NCBI RefSeq assembly: GCF_034676725.1
Contig: NZ_JAUCBR010000004.1
Span: 2,942,001-3,006,000 of the forward strand
Length of the DNA stretch: 64,000 nt
Direction of reading: 5' to 3'
Origin: Denitromonas sp.
GTDB taxonomy: Bacteria > Pseudomonadota > Gammaproteobacteria > Burkholderiales > Rhodocyclaceae
Positions 44,903 through 52,334 of this stretch are shown piece after piece (position 1 is the first letter of the stretch; each line of letters begins with the position of its first letter). A model generated the notes under the pieces. That model was not told the DNA's origin and ran no database searches. It was given only the letters and a program-made list of their open reading frames with translations. A program made the translations under genes and the position numbers.

Positions 44903-47494
44903 TCAGGGCGTGGCGGCAGCGGCGAACGCCGCCCGGCGCTGCCGCTGGGCATGGACCACCCAGCCGATCAGCGCCAGTGCGGGCAGGAACATCCACTCCT
45001 GCGCCGGGCGCCCGCTTGGCACTTCCACCGCGTCGATCCGGAAGCCGGCGCGGATGCCGAGTTTTGCCGCCTGGCTGCCAAACGCCACCCGCGTGACGGT
45101 AAAGCCGGTGTCGCTGATCACCGTGCCGACGCCGCTGTCGGCCAGACGCCGGGTGGCGCTGGCCGCCGGCTTGCCCAGTGGCAGCAGTACGCCGCGCTCG
45201 ACCGCATCGCCCTCGAGGGTGGTGCCGCTCAGGAAGACCCGCATCTGCGCGTTGGCCGGGGCATTGACGATGGCGGCCTCGGCTTCGGCGCCGGTGAGCT
45301 GTTGGTAAGGGGCGATGAGCGGGTCCATGAACATGCCGGGGTTGAAGAGCATGAACACCGCCAGCAGCATCACCAGCCGTTCGCGCCCGGTGCTCTTGAT
45401 CAGCAGCCAGCCCTGGTTCACCGATATGAAGGCGAAGCCGGCCAGGGTGGCGCTGGCCAGGGTGATGAGCGTCGGCCCGACGCCGTCGACACCGATCAGC
45501 AGCAGCTTGGGGTTGAGCACGAACATGAACGGAATCAGCACCATCCGCATCGAGTAGCGGAAAGCCTGCATGCCGGTCTTGATCGGGTCGGCCAGCGCGA
45601 TGCTGGCCGCGGCGTAGGAGGCCAGGCCGACGGGCGGGGTGATGTCGGCCATCAGGCCGAAATAGAACACGAACAGGTGGGCGGCGATGAGCGGCACCAG
45701 CAGCCCGTTCTGTGCGCCGAGGGCGACGATCACCGGCGCCATCAGGGATGACACCACGATGTAGTTGGCGGTGGTCGGCAGGCCCATGCCCAGCACCAGG
45801 CAGATCAGCGCCACCAGCACCAGCATGAGGATGATGTTGCCGCCCGACAGCGCGGTGACCAGGTCGGTCATCACCAGGCCGATGCCGGTGAGCGTCACCG
45901 TGCCCACGATGATGCCGGCGGTGGCCGTGGCGATGGCCACGGTGACCATGTTGCGGGCGCCGGTGGCCAGGCCGTCGATGAGGTCCTGCGCCCCGCGCAG
46001 CGCGGCCGCGCGCAGGTCGGCGTCGCCGCGGAACCAGGCCAGGATCGGCCGCTGGGTGAGCACGATGAAGGCCAGGAACAGCACCGCCCAGAAGGCGGCG
46101 CGGGTCGGCGAGAGCTGTTCGATGACCAGGTTCCACACCAGCGCGCCCACCGGCAGCAGAAAGTGCAGCCCCGAGCGCAGCGTCGGGCCGAAGGCGGGCA
46201 GGGCGGTGATCGGGGCGTCGGCCGAGTCGTCGCTGCGGATGTGCGGCGCGCTGATGCGCAGCAGCACCACATAGGCGGCCAGCATGAGCACGGCCACCAC
46301 GGCGAACGAGATCTGCGGCAGCACCGCGTGCACCGCTGCGCCGGCGACGGTCACGAAGGCCAGCGTGCCGGCCAGGCCGATGACGCCGAGCGAGATGTTT
46401 GCCAGGGTGCGCTGCCAGCGCGGCGAGTGGCGTCGCGGCAGGCCGCGCATGTTGGCCTTCACCGCCTCCAGGTGCACGATGTACATCAGCCCCAGGTAAG
46501 ACACCAGCGCCGAGATCAGGGCGTGCTTGAGCACCTGCACATAGGGCACGCCGACGTACTCGACCATCAGGAATGCGGCCGCGCCCATCACCGGCGGCAT
46601 GACCTGGCCGTTGACCGAGGCGGCCACTTCGATGGCGGCGGCCTTCTCGGCCGGATAGCCGACGCGCTTGATGAGCGGGATGGTGAGCGGCCCGGTGGTC
46701 ACCACATTGGTGATCGACGAGCCGGAGATCAGCCCGGTCGCTGCCGAGGCCACCACGGCCGCCTTGGCCGGCCCGCCGCGCAGGTGGCCGAGCAGGGCCA
46801 CCGCGCTGCGGATGAAATAGCTGCCCGCGCCGGCGGTTTCGAGCAGCGCGCCAAAGAGCACGAACAGAAAGATGAAGCCGGCCGACACCCCCAGCGCCAC
46901 GCCGAACACCCCCTCGGTGCCCAGCCACAGGTGGCCCATGGTGTGGCTGAACGAGGCGCCCTTGTGGGCGATCAGATCGGGCATCAGCTCGCCGAAGAAG
47001 ATGTAGGTAAGCAGCGCCAGCGCCAGGCCGACCATGGGCAGGCCGAGCACGCGGCGGGTCGCTTCGAGCAACAGGCTCAGCCCGACCGCGGCGGTGACGA
47101 CCTCGATCAGCCAGGGGTCGCCGGTGTGCTCGCCCACCGACTCATAGAACAGGGCAAGGTAGCCCGCGCTCACCGCCGCCAGCGTGGCCAGCACGATGTC
47201 GGCGCGGGGGACGGTCTCGCCCGCGTGGCGACGGACCACCGGGTAGGCCAGCAGCGCCAGAAAGACGGCGAATGCCAGGTGCAGCGAGCGGATCCGCGCC
47301 TCGTTGAGCACCCCCACGCCCAGCCATTCGGGCAGCGGCGAGGCCACCCAGAGCTGGAACGCCGACCATGCCAGTCCGGTGAAGGCGAGCAGCCCGGCCA
47401 TGCGCCCCCGTGGCGTGCGCAGGCCCATGGCGAGGTGGGCGGCGCGCAGGCGGGATGGGGTCGATGCCGGTGTGTGCTCGTTCGCACCGCTCAT
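44903..47494 (-). CDS. Fused TRAP transporter permease (DctQ-DctM, TAXI type)
   Basis: 863 residues, far longer than a DctM alone. The N-terminal third resembles a small-permease (DctQ-like) part (AGLLAFTGLAWSAFQLW, SLHLAFAVFLALLAYPVV). The DctM large permease follows (FLFVLFGALLETAGAGSYFIRSAVALLGHLRGGPAKAAVVASAATGLISGSSITNVVTTGPLTIPL, MVEYVGVPYVQV). The C-terminus carries a DUF3394-type extension (about 680-850). Fused permeases normally pair with a TAXI-type periplasmic binding protein, but none lies beside it here, so the substrate is unknown. Confidence 0.9.
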   Translation of the reverse strand: MSGANEHTPASTPSRLRAAHLAMGLRTPRGRMAGLLAFTGLAWSAFQLWVASPLPEWLGVGVLNEARIRSLHLAFAVFLALLAYPVVRRHAGETVPRADIVLATLAAVSAGYLALFYESVGEHTGDPWLIEVVTAAVGLSLLLEATRRVLGLPMVGLALALLTYIFFGELMPDLIAHKGASFSHTMGHLWLGTEGVFGVALGVSAGFIFLFVLFGALLETAGAGSYFIRSAVALLGHLRGGPAKAAVVASAATGLISGSSITNVVTTGPLTIPLIKRVGYPAEKAAAIEVAASVNGQVMPPVMGAAAFLMVEYVGVPYVQVLKHALISALVSYLGLMYIVHLEAVKANMRGLPRRHSPRWQRTLANISLGVIGLAGTLAFVTVAGAAVHAVLPQISFAVVAVLMLAAYVVLLRISAPHIRSDDSADAPITALPAFGPTLRSGLHFLLPVGALVWNLVIEQLSPTRAAFWAVLFLAFIVLTQRPILAWFRGDADLRAAALRGAQDLIDGLATGARNMVTVAIATATAGIIVGTVTLTGIGLVMTDLVTALSGGNIILMLVLVALICLVLGMGLPTTANYIVVSSLMAPVIVALGAQNGLLVPLIAAHLFVFYFGLMADITPPVGLASYAAASIALADPIKTGMQAFRYSMRMVLIPFMFVLNPKLLLIGVDGVGPTLITLASATLAGFAFISVNQGWLLIKSTGRERLVMLLAVFMLFNPGMFMDPLIAPYQQLTGAEAEAAIVNAPANAQMRVFLSGTTLEGDAVERGVLLPLGKPAASATRRLADSGVGTVISDTGFTVTRVAFGSQAAKLGIRAGFRIDAVEVPSGRPAQEWMFLPALALIGWVVHAQRQRRAAFAAAATP

Positions 47495-47688
47495 GTGCGT
47501 ATTCGCCTCCCTCGGTGGGGCGGTCCGGGCCGCCAGTGGATGTCGCCCGTCGGCAACACCCCGGTGTTGGTTCAGTATCTTTGGCGGCTCGCGAGCCGGT
47601 CAAGGGGCGCGGTTGCCGCGGGCTGGCCGTGGGCGCCCGATGGCGCCGGCGCCGCGGGCCGAACGCGGCCGGATCGGCATGGCGACGA

Positions 47689-47704
47689 TGGCACGGATTG
47701 TGCA
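47689..47704 (+). promoter_or_regulatory. Sigma54-type promoter of nasT
   Basis: TGGCACGGATTGTGCA has the -24 element intact and one mismatch in the -12 element (GTGC for TTGC), GG and GC ten bases apart. The predicted start near 47715 is about 22 bases before nasT. It lies in the 242-base gap between the TRAP gene and nasT, which otherwise shows no gene. Confidence 0.65.
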
Positions 47705-47736
47705 GTACAGCATGTGTTGTCACTCGGACGAAAGTT

Positions 47737-48312
47737 ATGCTCAAAGTGCTCGTTGTCGATGAATCCAGTGAGCGCGCCGACGAGATCTGTCTCAGCCTCG
47801 TGCGCGCCGGTTATCTGGTGTCGGCGGTGCTGCCCAATGCCATGGATCTGCCGCGCCATGTGGCGGCGATGTCGCCGGACGTGATCCTGATCGACACCGA
47901 ATCGCCCAGCCGCGACACGCTCGAACACCTGTCGGCCATCAACCGCGCCAACCCGCGGCCGGTGCTGCTGTTCTCGCGCGAGCGCGACGCGCAGATCATC
48001 CGCAGTGCCTTGCGCGCCGGGGTGGCGGCCTATGTGGCCGAGACCGTGGCGCCCGAGCGGATCGGCGCGGTGGTGGAGGTGGCGCTGGCCCAGTTCGAGG
48101 AGCACCAGAACCTGCGCCAGGAGCGTGACGAGGCGGCACGGCGCTTGTCGGAGCGCGTCACCATCGAGCGTGCCAAGGGGCTGCTGATGAAGGCGCGCGG
48201 GCTGGACGAGGACGCCGCCTACCACGCGCTGCGACGCCTGGCGATGGAGCGCGGGCGCAAGCTGGTGGAGATTGCGCAGGGGGTGGTCGATGGGGCCAGC
48301 CTGTTGATGTAG
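47737..48312 (+). CDS. nasT: ANTAR-domain antiterminator NasT
   Basis: 191-residue regulator: an N-terminal receiver-like domain (MLKVLVVDESSERADEICLSLVRAGY; phosphoacceptor-type Asp in VILIDTESPSRDTLEHL) and a C-terminal ANTAR RNA-binding domain (ERVTIERAKGLLMKARGLDEDAAYHALRRLAMERGRKLVEIAQGVV). NasT-type proteins bind a two-hairpin leader RNA and prevent termination upstream of nitrate genes; matching hairpins lie at 48461-48497. Its usual inhibitor NasS is not encoded next to it; only NrtA, a relative of NasS, follows. A sigma54-like promoter precedes it. Confidence 0.93.
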   Translation: MLKVLVVDESSERADEICLSLVRAGYLVSAVLPNAMDLPRHVAAMSPDVILIDTESPSRDTLEHLSAINRANPRPVLLFSRERDAQIIRSALRAGVAAYVAETVAPERIGAVVEVALAQFEEHQNLRQERDEAARRLSERVTIERAKGLLMKARGLDEDAAYHALRRLAMERGRKLVEIAQGVVDGASLLM

Positions 48313-48348
48313 GCCACCGCCCCGAAGTGGGGCGAACGGCACGGATGG

Positions 48349-48365
48349 TGCACTGCGGCAGTGCC
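48349..48365 (+). promoter_or_regulatory. Candidate NtrC binding site
   Basis: TGCAC-TGCGGCA-GTGCC fits the NtrC enhancer pattern TGCAC-N7-GTGCA with one mismatch. Its core, GCACTGC-G-GCAGTGC, is a perfect palindrome. It is centred about 98 bases before the predicted sigma54 start of nrtA, the usual enhancer distance. Nitrogen-limitation control is inferred. Confidence 0.6.
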
Positions 48366-48428
48366 AATTCTGTGCGCCGCAGGACGAGATCGGGGGGAAA
48401 GGCCCCGATCGGCAACAAGTGTTAAAAC

Positions 48429-48444
48429 TGGCACGCTCCTCGCT
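48429..48444 (+). promoter_or_regulatory. Sigma54 promoter of nrtABC
   Basis: TGGCACGCTCCTCGCT matches TGGCACG-N4-TTGCW with one mismatch, GG and GC ten bases apart. The predicted start near 48455 is only about 6 bases before the first leader hairpin, so the transcript would begin with the regulatory RNA. Confidence 0.75.
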
Positions 48445-48460
48445 AAAGGAGATGCGAGGC

Positions 48461-48497
48461 GGAATCAACGGCGATTTCGCACAGAGACTGATCTCGG
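48461..48497 (+). promoter_or_regulatory. ANTAR-target dual hexaloop leader RNA
   Basis: Hairpin P1: GGAATC-AACGGC-GATTTC (48461-48478), six base pairs including one G-U pair, six-base loop. Hairpin P2: GAG-ACTGAT-CTC (48484-48495), a three-pair stem that may extend across an A-G mismatch to C48482-G48497, six-base loop. Both loops carry A at position 1 and G at position 4, the signature recognised by ANTAR proteins. A five-base linker separates them and a terminator follows at once. NasT (47737-48312) is the expected binder. Confidence 0.78.
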
Positions 48498-48499
48498 AC

Positions 48500-48566
48500 A
48501 ACGGTGTCCATCGGAAGCAGGTACGCGACAGGCGTGCCGGCCTTTGATGCGACACCGTTTTTTATT
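48500..48566 (+). terminator. Leader (attenuator) terminator before nrtA
   Basis: The outer stem AACGGTGTC (48500-48508) pairs with GACACCGTT (48551-48559) and continues inward as CATC/GATG around a bulged C. An inner stem-loop (GGTACGC/GCGTGCC) completes it. Six T follow directly (48558-48563). It lies between the hexaloop RNA and the nrtA start at 48601, so it would stop transcription unless antiterminated. Confidence 0.8.
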
Positions 48567-48600
48567 GCCTGAACGATTTTGAACCCCTGGAGAGTGCACC

Positions 48601-49995
48601 ATGACCGAACTGAATACGCCGGAACTGAAACGCCGCGGTTTCCTGAAAGCGGGGGCGGCGGTAAGCGGGGCCGCCGCGCTCGGCGCGATGCTGCCCTTTG
48701 GCGGCGCGTGGGCCGGCGGCTCGGAAGGGCTGGAGAAGACCGCGCTCAAGCTGGGCATCATCCCGCTGACCGATTGTGCGGTGATCGTGGTGGCCAAGGA
48801 GAAGGGCTTCTTCAAGAAGCACGGCCTGGATGTGGAAGTATCCAAGGAGGCATCCTGGGCCAACATCCGCGACAAGGTCTCGCTTGGCGAGCTGGATGGT
48901 GCGCACATGCTCGCCGGCATGCCGCTGGCCGCCACGCTGGGCGTGGGCGCCACGCAGAAGGACACCATCACCGCCTTCTCGATGGACCTCAACGGCAACG
49001 GCATCACGGTGTCGAACGAGCTCTACGAGCGCATGATGGCGGCCGACCCCGAGGCCATGAAGAAGCGGCCGACCTCGGCAGTGGCGCTGAAGAAGGTGAT
49101 CGAGGAGGACAAGAAGGCCGGCAAGGAGCCGATGACCTTCGCCATGGTCTTCCCGGTGTCGACCCACAACTACGAGATCCGCTACTGGATGGCCTCGGCC
49201 GGCATCGACCCGGACAAGGATGTGCGCCTGATCGTCATCCCGCCGCCGCAGATGGTGGCCAACCTGCAGGCGCGCAACATCGTCGGCTACTGCGTCGGCG
49301 AGCCGTGGAACCAGCGTGCGGTGGAGATGGGCATCGGCCGTTCGCTGATCACCAACTACGAGATCTGGAACAACAATCCGGAGAAGGTGTTCGGCGTCAA
49401 CAAGGCGTGGGCCGACAAGCACCCCAACACGCACAAGGCGCTGATCCGCGCCATGATCGAAGCGGCGCAGTGGATGGACAAGCTCGAGAACCGGCGCGAG
49501 GTGGTGAAGATCATCGCGCAGAAGTCCTACGTGAATGCGCCCGAGAGCGTGGTCGAAAACTCCATGACCGGCACCTGGCGCTACACCAAGACCGAAGAGG
49601 TGCAGCTGCCGGACTTCAATGTCTTCTACCGCTATGCGGCCACCTTCCCGTGGCAGTCGCATGCGGTGTGGTTCCTCACGCAGATGGTGCGCTGGGGGCA
49701 GATCGAGGCGCCGATCAACTTCAACAAGGTGGCCGCCTCGGTGTATCGCAGCGACATCTACCGCGACGCGGCCAAGGACCTGGGCATTGCCGTGCCGAGC
49801 ATCGAGATGAAGCCCGAGGGCATCAACGCCGCGCGCTGGATGCTGGAGAAGGCCAGTGCGCCGATCCAGATGGGGCCGGACATGTTCTTCGACGGCATGA
49901 AGTTCGACCCCGCCAAACCCATCGACTACCTCAAGGGCTTCCCGGTCCACGCCATGAAGCTGGACCTGGCCGCGCTGGCCAAGGCCAACGCCTGA
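48601..49995 (+). CDS. nrtA: Nitrate ABC transporter substrate-binding protein NrtA
   Basis: CmpA/NrtA-family periplasmic protein of 464 residues with a Tat signal (LKRRGFLKAGAAVSGAAALG). The family core is seen: LKLGIIPLTDCAVIVVAKEKGFFKKHGLDVEVSKEASWANIRDKVSLGELDGAHMLAGMPLA, and VGYCVGEPWNQRAVEMGIG. It binds nitrate (possibly nitrite) for NrtBC. It has a good GGAGAG ribosome site after the leader terminator. Bicarbonate- or cyanate-binding relatives exist, but the NasT/leader context favours nitrate. Confidence 0.92.
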   Translation: MTELNTPELKRRGFLKAGAAVSGAAALGAMLPFGGAWAGGSEGLEKTALKLGIIPLTDCAVIVVAKEKGFFKKHGLDVEVSKEASWANIRDKVSLGELDGAHMLAGMPLAATLGVGATQKDTITAFSMDLNGNGITVSNELYERMMAADPEAMKKRPTSAVALKKVIEEDKKAGKEPMTFAMVFPVSTHNYEIRYWMASAGIDPDKDVRLIVIPPPQMVANLQARNIVGYCVGEPWNQRAVEMGIGRSLITNYEIWNNNPEKVFGVNKAWADKHPNTHKALIRAMIEAAQWMDKLENRREVVKIIAQKSYVNAPESVVENSMTGTWRYTKTEEVQLPDFNVFYRYAATFPWQSHAVWFLTQMVRWGQIEAPINFNKVAASVYRSDIYRDAAKDLGIAVPSIEMKPEGINAARWMLEKASAPIQMGPDMFFDGMKFDPAKPIDYLKGFPVHAMKLDLAALAKANA

Positions 49996-50023
49996 GCGCA
50001 GGCACCGCAACAGGAGAATGCAC

Positions 50024-50929
50024 ATGAGCTCACTGACCTTGTCCGCCGCCGACGCGGCGCCGGAGAAAATCGACAAGGCCGCCGCGGCGGCCACGCCGGC
50101 GGGCGCCGCCACCCGCACGCCGCCCGCCACGCCAGCACCGCGCAGCCGCGCAGCCGCCCTGCAGTGGCTGCGCACGCTGATCGCCGCCGTCTCGGGCATC
50201 GGTGCGCTGCTGGCGGTGTGGTGGATGGTGGCCGACAACGTCGACAGCTTCCCCGGCCCCATCCCCACCTGGCACGCCGCCGTCGAGCTGTTTGCCGACC
50301 CTTTCTACAACAACGGCCCCAACGACATGGGCATCGGCTGGAACGTGCTCTATTCGCTGCAGCGGGTCGGCATCGGCTTCGGCCTGGCGGCGCTGGTGGG
50401 CATCCCCGCCGGCTTCCTGGTCGGGCGCTTTGGCTTCATGCGCTCGGCCAGCGAGCCGGTGATCAGCCTGCTGCGCCCGGTCTCGCCGCTGGCCTGGCTG
50501 CCGATCGGCCTGCTGGTGTTCCGCGACGCCGATCTGGCGGCGATCTGGGTGATCTTCATCTGCTCGATCTGGCCGATGATCATCAACACCGCCGCGGGTG
50601 TGCGCGCCGTGCCGCAGGACTACCTCAACGTGGCGCGCGTGCTGGCGCTGTCGGAGTGGAAGATCGTCACCCGCATCCTGTTCCCCGCGGTGCTGCCGCA
50701 CATCCTCACCGGTGTGCGCCTGGCCGTCGGCACGGCGTGGCTGGTGATCGTCGCCGCCGAGATGCTCACCGGTGGCATCGGCATCGGCTTCTGGGTGTGG
50801 GACGAGTGGAACAACCTGTCGGTCGAGCACATCCTGGTCGCCATCCTGGTGATCGGCGTGGTCGGTCTGGCGCTGGAATATGCCCTGTTGTGGCTGGCCA
50901 AGCGGTTCAGCTACGGCGGCACGGTCTGA
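50024..50929 (+). CDS. nrtB: Nitrate ABC transporter permease NrtB
   Basis: 301-residue inner-membrane permease. ATG 50024 is chosen because AGGAG lies 7 bases before it; an ATG two codons earlier is too close. An Ala/Pro/Thr-rich cytoplasmic N-terminus (residues 5-45) precedes about six membrane helices. The ABC-permease EAA-like loop is YLNVARVLALSEWKIVTRILFPAVLPHILTGVRLAVGTAWLVIVAAEML. The stop codon touches the left end of a MITE-like element. Confidence 0.93.
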   Translation: MSSLTLSAADAAPEKIDKAAAAATPAGAATRTPPATPAPRSRAAALQWLRTLIAAVSGIGALLAVWWMVADNVDSFPGPIPTWHAAVELFADPFYNNGPNDMGIGWNVLYSLQRVGIGFGLAALVGIPAGFLVGRFGFMRSASEPVISLLRPVSPLAWLPIGLLVFRDADLAAIWVIFICSIWPMIINTAAGVRAVPQDYLNVARVLALSEWKIVTRILFPAVLPHILTGVRLAVGTAWLVIVAAEMLTGGIGIGFWVWDEWNNLSVEHILVAILVIGVVGLALEYALLWLAKRFSYGGTV

Positions 50930-51108
50930 GAGGCTGAAAAAAATGCCACGCCGACTGCGAGCACGGCTGAGCGTCCCTGGCTGCGTTGCGGGGACCCCCG
51001 AAATCGGGTTACGTAGCCCCGCTACGCGCCCCAATTTCGTGCTCCCCCGCGCCTTGCCAGAAACACTCAGCCGCGCTCTCGCTACGGCGCGGAATTCTTT
51101 CAGCCTCT
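50929..51108. mobile_element. MITE-like element between nrtB and nrtC
   Basis: The 180-base segment begins AGAGGCTGAAA and ends TTTCAGCCTCT, an exact 11-base inverted pair extended imperfectly (AAAATGCC... / ...GGAATTCTTT). The inside contains further inverted stretches (GAAATCGGG / CCCAATTTCG; CGTAGC / GCTACG) and no gene. It starts at the last base of the nrtB stop and ends 12 bases before nrtC, leaving the GGAG site of nrtC intact. Confidence 0.65.
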
Positions 51109-51120
51109 GAGGAGACACTC

Positions 51121-51915
51121 ATGAATGCACCCATCGTCAAGGTCGAGCGCGTCGGCATGCGCTTCGACACCAACAAGGGCCCCTTTGTCGCGCTGCGCGA
51201 CATCGACCTGGAGATCGCCCGCGGCGAGTTCGTCTCGCTCATCGGCCACTCCGGCTGCGGCAAATCCACGCTGCTCAACCTGATTGCCGGCCTCACCCTG
51301 CCCACCGAGGGCGTGTGCCTGTGCAACGGCCGCGAGATCGGCGGGCCGGGGCCGGAGCGCGCGGTGGTGTTCCAGAACCACTCGCTGCTGCCGTGGATGA
51401 CCTGCTTCGAGAATGTGTACCTCGCCGTCGAGCGCGTCTTCGGCGCCACCGAGAGCAAGGCCCAGCTCAAGGCGCGCACCCGCGCCGCGCTGGAGATGGT
51501 GCACATGGACCACGCGCTGCAGAAGTATCCGAACGAGATCTCCGGCGGCATGAAGCAGCGCGTCGGCATTGCCCGCGCCTTTGCCATGGAGCCGCAGATC
51601 CTGCTCATGGACGAGCCCTTCGGCGCACTCGACGCGCTCACCCGCGCCAGCCTGCAGGACGAGCTGATGGGCGTGATGGGCAAGACCGGCGCCACGGTGG
51701 TGATGGTGACCCACGATGTGGACGAGGCGGTGCTGCTCTCCAACCGCGTGGTAATGATGACCAACGGCCCGGCCGCGACCATCGGCGAGATCCTCGAGGT
51801 CAAGCTCGATACGCCGCGCGAGCGGCTCAAGCTGGCGCACGATGCGGCCTTTGCCGAATACCGCGCGGCGGTGATGGAGTTCCTCTACCAGAAGCAGATG
51901 AAGAAAGCCGCCTGA
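51121..51915 (+). CDS. nrtC: Nitrate ABC transporter ATPase (NrtC/NrtD type)
   Basis: 264 residues. Walker A GHSGCGKST, Q-loop VVFQNHSLLPWMTCFENV, signature ISGGMKQRVGIARA, Walker B ILLMDEPFGALD, and the switch His in VMVTHDVDEAVLLSN. It is a single-domain ATPase (NrtD-like) without the fused binding-protein domain of cyanobacterial NrtC, so NrtB-NrtC must form a simple importer. The start at 51121 follows GAGGAG; the open frame upstream lies in the inserted element. Confidence 0.94.
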   Translation: MNAPIVKVERVGMRFDTNKGPFVALRDIDLEIARGEFVSLIGHSGCGKSTLLNLIAGLTLPTEGVCLCNGREIGGPGPERAVVFQNHSLLPWMTCFENVYLAVERVFGATESKAQLKARTRAALEMVHMDHALQKYPNEISGGMKQRVGIARAFAMEPQILLMDEPFGALDALTRASLQDELMGVMGKTGATVVMVTHDVDEAVLLSNRVVMMTNGPAATIGEILEVKLDTPRERLKLAHDAAFAEYRAAVMEFLYQKQMKKAA

Positions 51916-52052
51916 TCACACCGGTGCCGGAGGGATCGCCCGCGGGTTCTCCCGGCACCGGTGGTGGATTGCCTGCGCTGTTCGCGGCATGATGGGTCCG
52001 ACCAACGTGTTGGCCGGCGCCCGGACATGCCAGGGCACACAGGAGGAACACC

Positions 52053-52334
52053 ATGGGCGATGACGACGGCGACTGGTTGATGGTGGCGCGCTGCCTGGAC
52101 CCGACCGAAGCGCACCTGCTGCGCGCCTGCCTCGAGGCGGCGGGGCTGGACGCCATGGTGGCCGATGCCAACCTGGTGCAGACCCATTCGCTGATTGCGG
52201 TCGCGGTGGGCGGGGCGCGGGTGATGGTGCCCGAGGCGCAGCTCGAACGCGCCAAGGCCGTGCTCGAGGCCTACCACCGGGGTGATTTCGCCCTCGACGA
52301 CGACACCGACGTGGGCGAACCGCGCGGCGATTAG
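52053..52334 (+). CDS. DUF2007 family small protein
   Basis: 93 residues: LMVARCLDPTEAHLLRACLEAAGLDAMVADANLVQTHSLIAVAVGGARVMVPEAQLERAKAVLEAYHRGDF, the DUF2007 pattern. Function unknown; the fold is related to PII-like signal proteins in annotation, which is unproven here. AGGAGG ribosome site. Its last bases overlap the convergent MFS gene. It may belong to the nitrate operon, 137 bases downstream of nrtC. Confidence 0.8.
   Translation: MGDDDGDWLMVARCLDPTEAHLLRACLEAAGLDAMVADANLVQTHSLIAVAVGGARVMVPEAQLERAKAVLEAYHRGDFALDDDTDVGEPRGD

Noticed and set aside
44262..46928. 888-codon minus-strand open frame overlapping the TRAP permease
   Set aside because: It lies in another frame of the same strand as the fused TRAP gene and is Arg/Gly/Ala-rich without domains; the TRAP frame has clear membrane helices and family motifs.
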